From Luteimonas arsenica (lineage in GTDB: Bacteria; Pseudomonadota; Gammaproteobacteria; Xanthomonadales; Xanthomonadaceae), in the NCBI RefSeq assembly GCF_004352825.1, contig NZ_SJRW01000001.1:186001-250000 (forward strand): 64,000 nucleotides of DNA, given 5' to 3'. Made by a program: the position numbers and the translations under genes. The notes under the pieces were generated by a model. That model had not been told where the DNA came from, did not search any database, and saw nothing but the letters and a program-made list of their open reading frames with translations. Every line of letters starts with the position of its first letter. Position 1 is the first letter of the stretch. Shown here piece after piece: positions 55,605 through 64,000 of this stretch.

Positions 55605-55631
55605 ATGAACCGCCGTCGCCTCCACGCTTGA
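55605..55631 (+). CDS. possible 8-codon leader ORF before rsgA
   Basis: ATG AAC CGC CGT CGC CTC CAC GCT TGA encodes an 8-residue Arg-rich peptide. Its stop codon overlaps the TTG start of rsgA, the shape of a translationally coupled leader. A TAGAAT -10-like hexamer lies at 55592-55597. Support is position only; it may be chance. Confidence 0.25.
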   Translation: MNRRRLHA

Positions 55632-56731
55632 CTCCCGTGCCCGCCGGCCTGCAGGCGATCGGCTGGCGCGCCGATGTCGATCCGCGCTGGCGGGAGGCGA
55701 TGCACGCACATCCGGCGGCATCCCCGGCGCGCGTGGTCGAGCAGCACCGCTCCGGCTACGTGGTGGCGACCGGTCCAGGCGACGGCGTGGCCGTGGAGTC
55801 GCTGCCCGAATGGCAGCGGCCGGCCGGCTACCGCAAGGGCAAGGTGGCCCCCGAGGACCGGCCCGCGGTCGGCGACTGGGTGCTGGTCGAGGACGGCAGG
55901 CGCATCGTCGCCCTGCTGCCGCGTCGCAGCGCGATCAAGCGCGGCGCCGCCGGCGAGCATTACCGGCAGCAGCTGATCGCCGCCAACGTGGACGTGGTGT
56001 TCGTGGTCTGCGGGCTGGACGGTGATTTCAACCCGCGGCGCATCGAGCGCTACCTGCTGCTGGTGCAGGGCAGCGGCGCGCAGCCGGTGGTGGTGCTGAC
56101 CAAGGCCGACGGCCCCGGTGCCGACGTCGCCGCCGCGCGGGCGCAGCTGGCGGACATCGAGGCGCAGGACGTGCCGGCGGTGGCGGTGAACGCGAAGGAT
56201 CCCGCAGCGGTCGAAGCGCTGTCGCCATGGCTGCGCCCCGGCGACACGGCCGTGCTGGTGGGCAGCTCGGGCGCGGGCAAGTCCACGCTCACCAACACCC
56301 TGCTCGGCGTCGAGCGGATGAAGACCGCGGAGGTGCGCGAACACGACGCACGCGGCCGCCACACCACGACCCACCGCGCGCTCATCCCGCTGCCGACGGG
56401 CGCCTGCCTGATCGACACGCCCGGGATGCGGGAGCTCAAGCCCACCGGCGAGGAGGAAGTCGCCGATGCCGGCTTCGCCGATGTCGAGGCGCTGGCCGCG
56501 GCGTGCCGGTTCCGCGATTGCGCGCACGGTCGCGAGCCGGGTTGCGCGGTGCGCGCCGCGATCGAGCGCGGCGAACTCGACGAGGGCCGCTTCCTCAACT
56601 ACCTCAAGCTGCGCGACGAAGTCGCCGCCGCGTCCGACCGCCTCGCCTCGCGACTGGCCGACAAGCAGGGCGCGAGGGTGGTCACGCGCGCCCTGCACAA
56701 GCGGTTGGACGACAAGTACGGCAAGCACTGA
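55628..56731 (+). CDS. rsgA: small ribosomal subunit biogenesis GTPase RsgA
   Basis: A 367-residue circularly permuted GTPase that matures the 30S subunit. An N-terminal OB-fold (VATGPGDGVAVES, RPAVGDWVLVE) precedes a permuted GTPase with G4 (VVLTKAD), G1 (VGSSGAGKSTLTN) and G3 (LIDTPGMRE), in the order expected of the family. The C-terminal zinc site is CRFRDCAHGREPGC. The start is TTG 55628 or GTG 55637. Lies between two peptidase genes of families known from tubulin modification in eukaryotes. Confidence 0.93.
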   Translation: MTPVPAGLQAIGWRADVDPRWREAMHAHPAASPARVVEQHRSGYVVATGPGDGVAVESLPEWQRPAGYRKGKVAPEDRPAVGDWVLVEDGRRIVALLPRRSAIKRGAAGEHYRQQLIAANVDVVFVVCGLDGDFNPRRIERYLLLVQGSGAQPVVVLTKADGPGADVAAARAQLADIEAQDVPAVAVNAKDPAAVEALSPWLRPGDTAVLVGSSGAGKSTLTNTLLGVERMKTAEVREHDARGRHTTTHRALIPLPTGACLIDTPGMRELKPTGEEEVADAGFADVEALAAACRFRDCAHGREPGCAVRAAIERGELDEGRFLNYLKLRDEVAAASDRLASRLADKQGARVVTRALHKRLDDKYGKH

Positions 56732-56734
56732 GCC

Positions 56735-57982
56735 GTGGACGCCGGATCACCCGACATCCGCCACCACGCCGCGATGGACGCACGCATGGTCAAGGCCGCG
56801 CGCGGGATCCGGGTGCTGACGCTGGCGAGCTGGCCGGCGTCGGTGCAGCGCGACTTCCTCGCCGGCCTTGCACGCGGCGACGCGCGGTTGCCGCGGATCG
56901 ACTATCCCCGACATGACTTCGGCGAGTCGCGCCGCGAGCTGCAGGCGATCGTGGATGCGGCCGATCCCGCGCACCCGCTGGGCCGCTACCTGGTGGAGTC
57001 GGCGCGGCAGTGGGACATCGCCGCGCGCATGCTGGAGGCCCTGGGCACCCACCGCGCGGGCGCGCTGTCGGTGTCGCTGTACGGGCATCCGGGCGACCCG
57101 CTCCCGGGCGGAGGGCCGGGTACGCGCGAGGCGGCACGGCACTTCATCGACATCGCCAACGAGCTTGATCGCGAGCTGCTGGCGCCGGAGGAGCAGGTCG
57201 AGATCTCCGCCACCGCGCTGCAGCTGCAGCTGCAGAACGCGCTGGACGGGTTCTTCGGCGGCCGCGTGATCGAGGTCGAGCTGGATCCGGACATGATCGC
57301 CAAGGCCGCGGCGGGCGCCTACCGCATCCGCCTGCGCAACGGCGCGGCCTACACCGACTACGACCGGCGGCAACTCCTGCACCACGAGGCGCTGGTGCAT
57401 TCGCTGACCGCGATCAACGGCCGCGGACAGGTGCGGCTGCCGAGCCTGGCGATGTCCTCGCCGCGGATCACCGCCACCCAGGAGGGACTGGCGGTGCTGG
57501 CCGAGCAGATCACCGGTTCGATCGACATCGAGCGGATGAAGCGCATCAGCCTGCGCACCGAGGCCATCGCGATGGCGATGGACGGCGCGGATTTCCTGGA
57601 GGTGTTCGCCTATTTCGGCGACGCCGGGCAGGGCCCGGACGAGAGCTTTTCCTCGGCCCAGCGCGTGTTCCGCGGCGTGCCGGTGACCGGCGGCGCGGCC
57701 TTCGCCAAGGACACGGTCTACCTGCGCGGGCTGGTCGAGGTGCACACCTTCTTCAGGCATGCGCTGCGCGAGGGCCGACTGCACCAGTGCCGGCGCCTGT
57801 TCGCGGGCAAGATGACCCTCGACGACGTCCAGGCCTTCGATCCGCTGTTCGACGCCGGCGTGCTGCTGCCGCCGCGCTGGCTGCCCGAATGGGTGGCGCG
57901 TGCCAACGGCCTGGCCGGGGTGCTGGCGTTCTCCCTGTTCGCCAACCGGATCCGGCTCGACCGGCTGTCCACGGCGGGCTAG
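56735..57982 (+). CDS. DUF1704 / QEGLA-motif zinc peptidase-like protein (MATCAP-like)
   Basis: A 415-residue protein of DUF1704 (flavohemoglobin expression-modulating QEGLA-motif protein). The zinc motif is HHEALVHSL (HExxxH, His 217, Glu 218, His 222), and the second signature is TQEGLAVLAEQ with Glu 250. Human members (MATCAP) are tubulin tyrosine carboxypeptidases, so a carboxypeptidase role is plausible. Bacterial substrates are unknown. The GTG start lies three bases after the rsgA stop. It runs convergent to the LysR gene. Confidence 0.82.
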   Translation: MDAGSPDIRHHAAMDARMVKAARGIRVLTLASWPASVQRDFLAGLARGDARLPRIDYPRHDFGESRRELQAIVDAADPAHPLGRYLVESARQWDIAARMLEALGTHRAGALSVSLYGHPGDPLPGGGPGTREAARHFIDIANELDRELLAPEEQVEISATALQLQLQNALDGFFGGRVIEVELDPDMIAKAAAGAYRIRLRNGAAYTDYDRRQLLHHEALVHSLTAINGRGQVRLPSLAMSSPRITATQEGLAVLAEQITGSIDIERMKRISLRTEAIAMAMDGADFLEVFAYFGDAGQGPDESFSSAQRVFRGVPVTGGAAFAKDTVYLRGLVEVHTFFRHALREGRLHQCRRLFAGKMTLDDVQAFDPLFDAGVLLPPRWLPEWVARANGLAGVLAFSLFANRIRLDRLSTAG

Positions 57983-58004
57983 GGGCGGGGCGGCGGCATC
58001 AGCA

Positions 58005-58901
58005 TCAGCGCGCCGGACGCGCCTCGCGCAGCACTTTGGAGAACACCGCCAGGAAACGGCGGGCCGCCTCGGAGGGCGGACGGTCTTCCAGGTGCACGTA
58101 CTGCACCTTGAAGCGCAGCGGCGGCGAGAACGGGCGGTGCGAAAGGCTGGGGCCGCTGCTCGCGCGCGCGGTGAACTCGTCCACCACCGCCATGCCCACG
58201 CCGTGCCGCGCCAGCTCGGCGGCGATGTAGAAGGTCTGGTTCGAGACCACCTCGTTCACCGTGATGTCCTGGCGCTGCAGCTCGCGGTTGAGGAGCTCGC
58301 CGACCGGGCCGCCGGTGGTCAGCCCCACCAGGTTCTGCCCGTCGAGGATCCGCAGCGGAACCTGCTCGCCGGCGTCGGGCAGGGCGTCGCCCTGGAACAG
58401 CAGCATCAGCTCGCCGCTGTCGATGTCGCGGCGCTTCATCCGCGGGTGCGTCGGCGGGTCGTAGGCGATGGCGACGTCGCAGCTGCGCTCGTACAGCGCC
58501 TGGAACAGCGCGTCGTGGTGCAGGGTCTGCACGTCGAAGCTGACGTCCGGGTGGCGTGCGCGGAAGCGCGCGATGGCCAGCGGCGCGATGTGCAGGCCCA
58601 GCGAGGGCACCACCGCCAGGCGCACGCGACCGCCGGCGAGGCTGCGCAGGTTGCCGACCGTCTTCTGCAGCGAGGTCAGGCGGCTGAAGACCTCGGACAC
58701 CTCGACGAAGAGTTCGTGCGCCTGGTCGGTGGCGACCAGGCGGCCGCGTACCAGCCGGAACAGCTCCAGGCCCAACTGCTGCTGGGTGTGGTGCAGCACC
58801 TTGCTGACCGAGGGTTGCGAGACATGCAGCGCGCGCGCGGCGGCGCTGATCGAGCCGGTGGTGTAGACGGCGTGGAAGACTTCGATCTGGCGGAAACGCA
58901 T
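58005..58901 (-). CDS. LysR family transcriptional regulator
   Basis: A 298-residue LysR-type regulator. The winged helix-turn-helix covers the first ~65 residues (FHAVYTTGSISAAARALHVSQPSVSKVL), followed by the coiled linker and a periplasmic-binding-like effector domain (90-290, RLAVVPSLGLHIAPLAI). SVSKVLHHTQQQLGLELF resembles the regulators of amino-acid/opine metabolism (NocR/OccR/CysB-like). It lies just downstream of the lipoprotein GGT gene in the same orientation, separated by 65 bp, so regulation of the gamma-glutamyltransferases is possible. Confidence 0.88.
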   Translation of the reverse strand: MRFRQIEVFHAVYTTGSISAAARALHVSQPSVSKVLHHTQQQLGLELFRLVRGRLVATDQAHELFVEVSEVFSRLTSLQKTVGNLRSLAGGRVRLAVVPSLGLHIAPLAIARFRARHPDVSFDVQTLHHDALFQALYERSCDVAIAYDPPTHPRMKRRDIDSGELMLLFQGDALPDAGEQVPLRILDGQNLVGLTTGGPVGELLNRELQRQDITVNEVVSNQTFYIAAELARHGVGMAVVDEFTARASSGPSLSHRPFSPPLRFKVQYVHLEDRPPSEAARRFLAVFSKVLREARPAR

Positions 58902-58966
58902 GTCTGGCCGGAACTCCTGGATGGCTGCAGGGCATGATGGCCGCCCGCCATGCGGGTGTCGCGTGA

Positions 58967-60700
58967 CTAAGGTTGTGCGGCAACGCCTTCGCGGCGCGGA
59001 TCGGCCGCGCCCTGCAGGATGTCGTCCTGCAGGGCCACGCCGTGCAGGCCCGAGTCCTCGCCGGCTCCGGCGACGATGTCGACGCCCCGCCCCGACAGCG
59101 CCGCGCGCAGGGCCGGCGGGAAGGCATCGGCCTCGCCGTTGAAGCGATCCCCGCGTGCCACCAGGTTGGGCAGGGCGATGGCGTCCTGCAGCGGCAGGTC
59201 CCAGTACAGCCAGCCGACCAGGGCCTTGGCGATGTAGGCCGGGATCGCGTTGCCGCCCGGCGATCCGATCGCGCCGACGAAGCGGCCCTCGCGGTCGAGC
59301 ACGATCACCGGCGACATCGACGAGCGCGGGCGCTTGCCCGGCGCGATCGCGTTCGCCGCCGTCGCACCGGGCCCCCACGAGAAGTCGGTGAGCTGGTTGT
59401 TGAGCAGCATGCCGCCGACCACCCGGCCGGAACCGAAGTAGGACTCGATGGTGGTGGTCATCGACACCGCATTGCCGGCGGCGTCGACCACCGCCAGGTG
59501 GCTGGTGCCGGCGGGCTCGCAGGTGCTGTCGGCCGCGGGCGAGGGCGCTCCGCCGGGCCGGCCCGGCATCGGCGCGGCGGAGGCGGCGCGGGAACCGATC
59601 AGGGCGCGCCGCGCGGCGATGTATTCCGGTGCCAGCAGGCCCTCGACGGGCACCGGAACGAAGCGCGGATCGCCGACGTAGTGGTCACGGTCGGCGTACA
59701 TCAGGCGGCTGGCTTCGGCGAACAGCCGCCAGGTCTCGGGGTCGTCGGGACCGCGTCCGGCGATGTCGGTGCCGTCGAGCAGCAGCATCAGCTGCAGCAC
59801 GCCGACGCCGCTCGCCGGCGGCGGTGCGGTACAGAGGATCCAGGCGCGCAACGGACGGCAGAGCGCATCGGTGCGTTCGCCGACCGTGGCGCGCAGGTCT
59901 TCCGGGGTCATGCGTGCGCCATGCGGCGCCTGCGCGACGCGCGCGGCCAGGGCATCGGCCAGCGGGCCTTCGCGCAGGGCGTCGGCCCCGTGCTTGGCGA
60001 TGATGCGCAGGCTGTCGGCGTACGCCGGGTTGCGGAAGGTGTCGCCGATGCGCAGTGGACGCCCGTCCGGGCCTTCGAACAGGGCGACCACGTCCGGCGC
60101 CGACGCCTGCGGGAAGCGGCCGGCGATGTGGCGGTGCAGGCGTGGCGTGACCGCGAAACCCTGACCGGCCCGCTGTGCGGTGGGCTCGAACAGTTCCCGC
60201 CAGGGCAGGGCGCCGTGCGCGGCGTGCGCCAGTTCGAGCGCCTGCAGCACGCCCGGAACCCCCGTGGCATGTCCGCTGAGCATGGCGTCGCCCCGCGACA
60301 GCGCGTGCGTATCGCCGTCGCTGAACATGCCGGGCCGGGCATCGGCGGGCGCCCGCTCGCGGCCGAGGTAGCTGTCGATGCGGCCGGATCCGGCGTCGTA
60401 GTGCAGCAGGATCGCGCCGCCCAGCAGGCCGGAGCTCTGCGGCTCCACCAGTCCCAGCATCGCCTGCACCGCGATCGCGGCATCGATGGCGTGGCCGCCG
60501 CGACGCAGCACCTCCAGGCCCGCTTCGGTGGCCAGCGGATGCGCACTGCTGACCATGCCTGGCGAGGCCGGGCCGGCGTCCGCGGGTGCCGGCGCCGCGC
60601 GATCGGGGCCGGTGCCGCAGGCCGCGACAAGGAACAGGCAGGCGGCGGCAAGCGAACGCCGGGCGCGTATGCGGGACGGGTGCGGCGATGAAGAAGGCAA
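58967..60700 (-). CDS. gamma-glutamyltransferase, predicted lipoprotein
   Basis: A 577-residue Ntn-hydrolase of the GGT family, cleaving gamma-glutamyl bonds of glutathione in the periplasm. The signal sequence ends LVAACG (lipobox), and the autoprocessing Thr lies in TSHLAVVDAAGNAVSMT; SSMSPVIV and GSPGGNAIPAYI hold the glutamyl-binding loop. Homologous to the divergent GGT next to it. The start is uncertain; TTG 60700 is the first start codon before the signal peptide. The frame is open far upstream, but that is antisense to the divergent gene. Confidence 0.86.
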   Translation of the reverse strand: MPSSSPHPSRIRARRSLAAACLFLVAACGTGPDRAAPAPADAGPASPGMVSSAHPLATEAGLEVLRRGGHAIDAAIAVQAMLGLVEPQSSGLLGGAILLHYDAGSGRIDSYLGRERAPADARPGMFSDGDTHALSRGDAMLSGHATGVPGVLQALELAHAAHGALPWRELFEPTAQRAGQGFAVTPRLHRHIAGRFPQASAPDVVALFEGPDGRPLRIGDTFRNPAYADSLRIIAKHGADALREGPLADALAARVAQAPHGARMTPEDLRATVGERTDALCRPLRAWILCTAPPPASGVGVLQLMLLLDGTDIAGRGPDDPETWRLFAEASRLMYADRDHYVGDPRFVPVPVEGLLAPEYIAARRALIGSRAASAAPMPGRPGGAPSPAADSTCEPAGTSHLAVVDAAGNAVSMTTTIESYFGSGRVVGGMLLNNQLTDFSWGPGATAANAIAPGKRPRSSMSPVIVLDREGRFVGAIGSPGGNAIPAYIAKALVGWLYWDLPLQDAIALPNLVARGDRFNGEADAFPPALRAALSGRGVDIVAGAGEDSGLHGVALQDDILQGAADPRREGVAAQP

Positions 60701-60907
60701 GTGCGGCCACCTGTGGCGGGCCGGCAGCGTGCCACCGGCGGGAATCGATGGTCCCGAGGCTATCGCTTCCTGTCGCGGCCCGCCCGTCGCTTTGCCACGG
60801 TGTCCCATAGCCCCGGGGCATACCCCACTCCGGAAATGCTGCGCGACAGCCGACATGCGCTGCCGCAGGGTGGAAGCACCTTTGGCTGCCTCCTGGAGAC
60901 CCACGCC

Positions 60908-62638
60908 ATGCCCAGGCCCCTCATCGCCTCCCTCGCAGCGCTGCTTGCCATCGCCCTGGCGGCGACCGCTGCCCCGGCGCCGGCGCAGACGCGCCAGCTG
61001 CTCAACTACGAGCAGATCCACAAGCCGGTGGTGGCCGACGCCGGCATGGTGGTCAGCCAGAGCACGCAGGCCAGCGAAGCCGGGGCGAAGGTGCTGCGCG
61101 ACGGCGGCAACGCGGTCGATGCCAGCGTGGCGATGGCCTTCGTGATGGCGGTGACCCTGCCGCGCGCTGGGAACATCGGTGGCGACGGCTACATGCTGGT
61201 CCACCTCGCCGACGGGAATCGCGCGATCGCGATCGACTTCCGGTCGATGGCGCCGGCGCTGGCCACGCTGGATGCCTACGTGGGCGATGACGGGACGCTG
61301 CAGGGCCAGGCCGCGGGCATCCGCGCCGCCGGTGTGCCCGGAACGGTGGCCGGCCTGGCGCTGGCGCACGGGAGGTATGGGCGCCTGCCCTGGAAGCAGC
61401 TGCTGCAGCCGGCGATCCGGCTGGCCGCCGACGGCATGGTGCTCAGCCGCGACGAAGCTTTCGCGCTGGACTGGGGCCGTGAGCGGCTGGCGCGCAGCGA
61501 GGCCGGCGCCCGGGTCTTCCTGCATCCCGACGGCTCGGCACTGGCCGCCGGCGAGCGCCTGGTGCAGGCCGACCTGGCGTGGTCGCTGGAGCAGATCGCC
61601 GAGCACGGCGCCGACGCGTTCTATCGCGGCGCAATCGCCGATCGCCTGGACACTGGCATGCGCGCCCATGGCGGCCTGCTGCGCAAGTCCGACCTCGCCG
61701 CCTATCGCGCGGTCGAACGCGAACCGCTGCGCACCCGCTACCGCGGCCATGAACTGTTGACCATGCCGCCTTCGAGCGGTGGCGGCCCGGGCATCGCGAT
61801 GACGCTCAACATCCTGGAGCAGTTCGATCTCGCCGCGATGGGGGCCGGCTCGGCGGACGCGCTGCACCTGCTGGCCGAGGCCACCAAGCGCGCCTGGCGC
61901 GACCGCAGGGCATATGCCAACGATCCGGCGGCGTCGGCCGTGCCGCTGGAGGGCTTCGTGTCGAAGGCCTATGGCGCGCTGCGGGCGCGCGGGATATCGA
62001 TGGATCGGGCCACCCCGGCCGCCGAGGTCGGCGCAGGCGACATCTGGGCGCACGAGGGCCGCGAGACCACCCACTTCTCGGTCGTCGATGACGACGGCAA
62101 TGCGGTCAGTACCACGTACACCATCGGCGCCGACTTCGGATCCGGGGTGATGATCGAGGGCACGGGGTTCCTGCTTGGCAACCTGATCGGCAACTTCTCG
62201 CTGCAGGCCCAGCTCGATGCCGCGCGCGAGGGGCGCGAGCCGCCGGCCAACGCATTGCGGCCGGGCAGCCGGCCGGTGTCGAGCATGTCGCCGACGATGC
62301 TGCTGCGCGACAGCAGGCCCTGGCTGGTGACCGGCAGTCCGGGCGGCAACACCATCCCGGGCACGATCGTGCAGATGATCGTCAACGTGGTCGACTTCGA
62401 CATGAACATCGCCGAGGCCACGGCGTTCCCGCGCATCCACCAGCAGGTCACCGCGCGCGGCGAGCTCGACATCGAGCGCGGCTTCAGCCCGGACACGCTG
62501 CGCATCCTGCGTGAACGCGGGCACCAGCCGGAGCCGGGACAGACCATCGGCAGCACGCAGACCCTGCTGCTGGAGTCCGACCGCGTGGAGGGCGCGGCCG
62601 ATCCCCGGCGCCCGGGCGCGGCGGTGGTGGCGCAGTAG
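60908..62638 (+). CDS. gamma-glutamyltransferase (soluble periplasmic)
   Basis: A 576-residue GGT with a cleavable signal peptide ending near APAQT. The autoprocessing Thr is in TTHFSVVDDDGNAVSTT, and the glutamyl-binding loops SSMSPTMLL and GSPGGNTIPGTIV follow. Mature cleavage would produce large and small subunits as in E. coli GGT. Clearly paralogous to the lipoprotein GGT transcribed divergently 207 bp away. ATG 60908 heads the signal peptide; an in-frame ATG at 60836 would add a non-conserved extension. Confidence 0.9.
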   Translation: MPRPLIASLAALLAIALAATAAPAPAQTRQLLNYEQIHKPVVADAGMVVSQSTQASEAGAKVLRDGGNAVDASVAMAFVMAVTLPRAGNIGGDGYMLVHLADGNRAIAIDFRSMAPALATLDAYVGDDGTLQGQAAGIRAAGVPGTVAGLALAHGRYGRLPWKQLLQPAIRLAADGMVLSRDEAFALDWGRERLARSEAGARVFLHPDGSALAAGERLVQADLAWSLEQIAEHGADAFYRGAIADRLDTGMRAHGGLLRKSDLAAYRAVEREPLRTRYRGHELLTMPPSSGGGPGIAMTLNILEQFDLAAMGAGSADALHLLAEATKRAWRDRRAYANDPAASAVPLEGFVSKAYGALRARGISMDRATPAAEVGAGDIWAHEGRETTHFSVVDDDGNAVSTTYTIGADFGSGVMIEGTGFLLGNLIGNFSLQAQLDAAREGREPPANALRPGSRPVSSMSPTMLLRDSRPWLVTGSPGGNTIPGTIVQMIVNVVDFDMNIAEATAFPRIHQQVTARGELDIERGFSPDTLRILRERGHQPEPGQTIGSTQTLLLESDRVEGAADPRRPGAAVVAQ

Positions 62639-62792
62639 CCCTCCATGGCCGGCGGATGCGGTGCGTGCAGGCATAACCTGCCGCTATGGGATGGGCTCAA
62701 AAAGCGAGGTCTGGCGCGGCTGACATGTCGCTACAGTCGGGCGGGGAAATCGCTGCCGCGTGCAGCTTCGCGCTTTCGGAGGGAGTCACCAC

Positions 62793-64000
62793 ATGCACCG
62801 TCGCCGCATCAAACCAACGCTGTTGAGCGTCATGCTTGCAGCCGCCCTGCAGAACCTCGCGTTCGCGCAGGAACCCGGGGCGGCTGATCCATCGCCGGCC
62901 CCCGCCGATTCCACCGAGGCGGCGACGACCGGACCCGATGCCAAGGATCTGGACGCCGTGACGGTGGTGGGCAGCCGGCTGGCCAGCAACCGCACCGAAG
63001 GCCCTTCGCCGGTCCTGGTCATGGACGAGGAGAAGATCGAAGCCACCGGCGCGATCTCCGGCGACGAGCTGCTGCAGTCGATCCCGCAGGTCGGCGACAT
63101 GATGTTCAACAACGCCGACACCGCGGCCAACCTCAACGCCGCGCGCGGCGACGTCGGCTCGATCAACCTGCGCAACCTCGGCACCGGCAACACCCTGCTG
63201 ATGGTGAACGGGCGCCGCATGGTCCCGCATCCGGGCACGCAGACCGAGGCGCTGGTGCCGCGGCAGACCGCCAACATGAACGCGGTTCCGCTGTTCGGCA
63301 CCCGCCGGGTGGAGACCCTGCTCGGCGGCGCGTCCGCGCTGTACGGATCCGATGCGGTGGCTGGCGTGGTCAACGTGGTGCTGGACACCCACTACCAGGG
63401 CTTCCAGGTGCAGGGCCAGTACGGCGGCTCCGAAGACGTGGACTTCCGCCAGGGCAACATCAACTTCAAGGCCGGCAAATGGTTCAACGACGGCCGCACG
63501 CGGGCCACGGTGGTCGGCGGCTGGACGCACCGCACCGATCTCCCGGCCACTGAGCGCGACTACAGCGCCAACATGGACCGCCGCGCGCAGATGGACGGCA
63601 CCGATTTCGAGGGCGTCACCGCCTTCGACGACCGCATCACCGGCACCGCCTGGGGCGTGTTCCAGACCATCGACGGCGTGCGCGTGCGCGATGCCGACAA
63701 CGGTTCGATCACCAGCGCCAGCGGCTATTTCCACATCGACCCGGTCGGCCACCACGGCTGTACCGCGCAGGTCACCGGCGATGTCTGCATCAACTCGGGC
63801 TCCCAGAACACCGACGCCGACCGGCCGCTGCGCTTCAGCCCGAACCACCAGCGCAACATCCTGGGCGAGGTCGACCGCATGAACGTGTTCGGCACGCTCG
63901 AACACGATCTTGACGACAACTTCGTCGCCTTCGCGGAGCTGGCGTACTACGAGTCCCGCTACAAGGGCATGCGCGAGCAGGCGGCGGCGCTGGGCGCGGC
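62793..64000 (+). CDS. TonB-dependent receptor, N-terminal part (cut by window end)
   Basis: The first ~402 residues of an outer-membrane receptor continue past the window edge. The signal peptide ends LAFAQ, then an acidic/Ala-rich linker, the TonB-box-like LDAVTVVGSRL and a plug with GSINLRNLGTGNTLLMVNGR and RRVETLLGGASALYGSDAVAG. The barrel begins near residue 190 (GFQVQGQYGG). The long variable linker before the plug and the MVNGRRMVP motif are typical of the large xanthomonad receptor class for peptide or oligosaccharide uptake. GGAGGGAGTCACC precedes the ATG. Only distantly like the receptor at 8.3 kb. Confidence 0.92.
   Translation, partial: MHRRRIKPTLLSVMLAAALQNLAFAQEPGAADPSPAPADSTEAATTGPDAKDLDAVTVVGSRLASNRTEGPSPVLVMDEEKIEATGAISGDELLQSIPQVGDMMFNNADTAANLNAARGDVGSINLRNLGTGNTLLMVNGRRMVPHPGTQTEALVPRQTANMNAVPLFGTRRVETLLGGASALYGSDAVAGVVNVVLDTHYQGFQVQGQYGGSEDVDFRQGNINFKAGKWFNDGRTRATVVGGWTHRTDLPATERDYSANMDRRAQMDGTDFEGVTAFDDRITGTAWGVFQTIDGVRVRDADNGSITSASGYFHIDPVGHHGCTAQVTGDVCINSGSQNTDADRPLRFSPNHQRNILGEVDRMNVFGTLEHDLDDNFVAFAELAYYESRYKGMREQAAALGA

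Noticed and set aside
60701-62674. N-terminal extension of the lipoprotein GGT through the divergent GGT gene
   Set aside because: The upstream part is purely antisense to the second GGT; the real protein begins at the signal peptide near 60700.

Overview
The window is very GC-rich chromosomal DNA of a Lysobacteraceae/Xanthomonadaceae-type gammaproteobacterium (Lysobacter, Luteimonas or Pseudoxanthomonas relatives). The signs are the order cytochrome c4 - two dsbA-like genes - endonuclease/exonuclease/phosphatase, TonB-dependent receptors, a Grx4-rhodanese fusion, two gamma-glutamyltransferases, and the GTGGGAGCGGCT...AGCCGC intergenic palindrome. This placement rests on recognising genes and gene order, not on a search. 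No rRNA, tRNA, CRISPR array or phage was seen.

Layout. 0-8 kb is core: folK, a DUF6159 membrane protein, a pteridine-reductase-like SDR, a MidA-like methyltransferase, VanZ, cca, a Slt70-type lytic transglycosylase and a TauE-type exporter. 8.3-11.2 kb is a TonB-dependent receptor. 11.2-14.3 kb (minus strand) holds a HAD phosphatase, crcB, a methyltransferase, an FKBP lipoprotein and an AlkD-like protein. 14.3-15.75 kb is visibly poorer in GC, with small orphan ORFs separated by attC-like hairpins, and looks like the remains of an integron cassette array. 15.7-19.1 kb is an envelope redox block. 19.3-26.7 kb holds engB, gshA, ppc, a GST and a tandem universal stress protein. 26.7-28.2 kb is a tightly coupled TfoX-domain / CatB-like acetyltransferase / pyrimidine-dimer glycosylase operon.

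28.2-31.3 kb holds a secreted DJ-1/PfpI protein followed by a two-component system. 31.4-34.9 kb has two divergent operons: amidohydrolase / NTF2-like / small membrane protein, and an ECF-type sigma factor with a membrane partner. 35-40 kb has HxlR/qorB, a siderophore-interacting protein, a methyltransferase and a lipoprotein esterase. 40.0-42.3 kb is the glutathione-dependent formaldehyde module frmR-frmA-fghA, with an evident FrmR operator. 42.5-49.2 kb holds a DPH6-like ATPase, a DegV protein, a pair of exported amidohydrolases (one without metal-binding histidines), AMP nucleosidase and a DUF924 protein. 49.5-58 kb holds the Grx4 fusion, a NodB deacetylase, a methyltransferase/GDSL/aminotransferase operon, an M14 carboxypeptidase, rsgA and a DUF1704 peptidase. 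58-64 kb has a LysR regulator, two divergent gamma-glutamyltransferases and a second TonB receptor cut by the window end.

Thiol and glutathione chemistry recurs through the window: gshA, GST, frmA/fghA, Grx4, two GGTs and two DsbA-like proteins. The clearest non-coding structures are four long inverted-repeat elements (arms up to 42 bp, perfect in three) placed directly after stop codons, and the degenerate attC-like hairpins near 15 kb.
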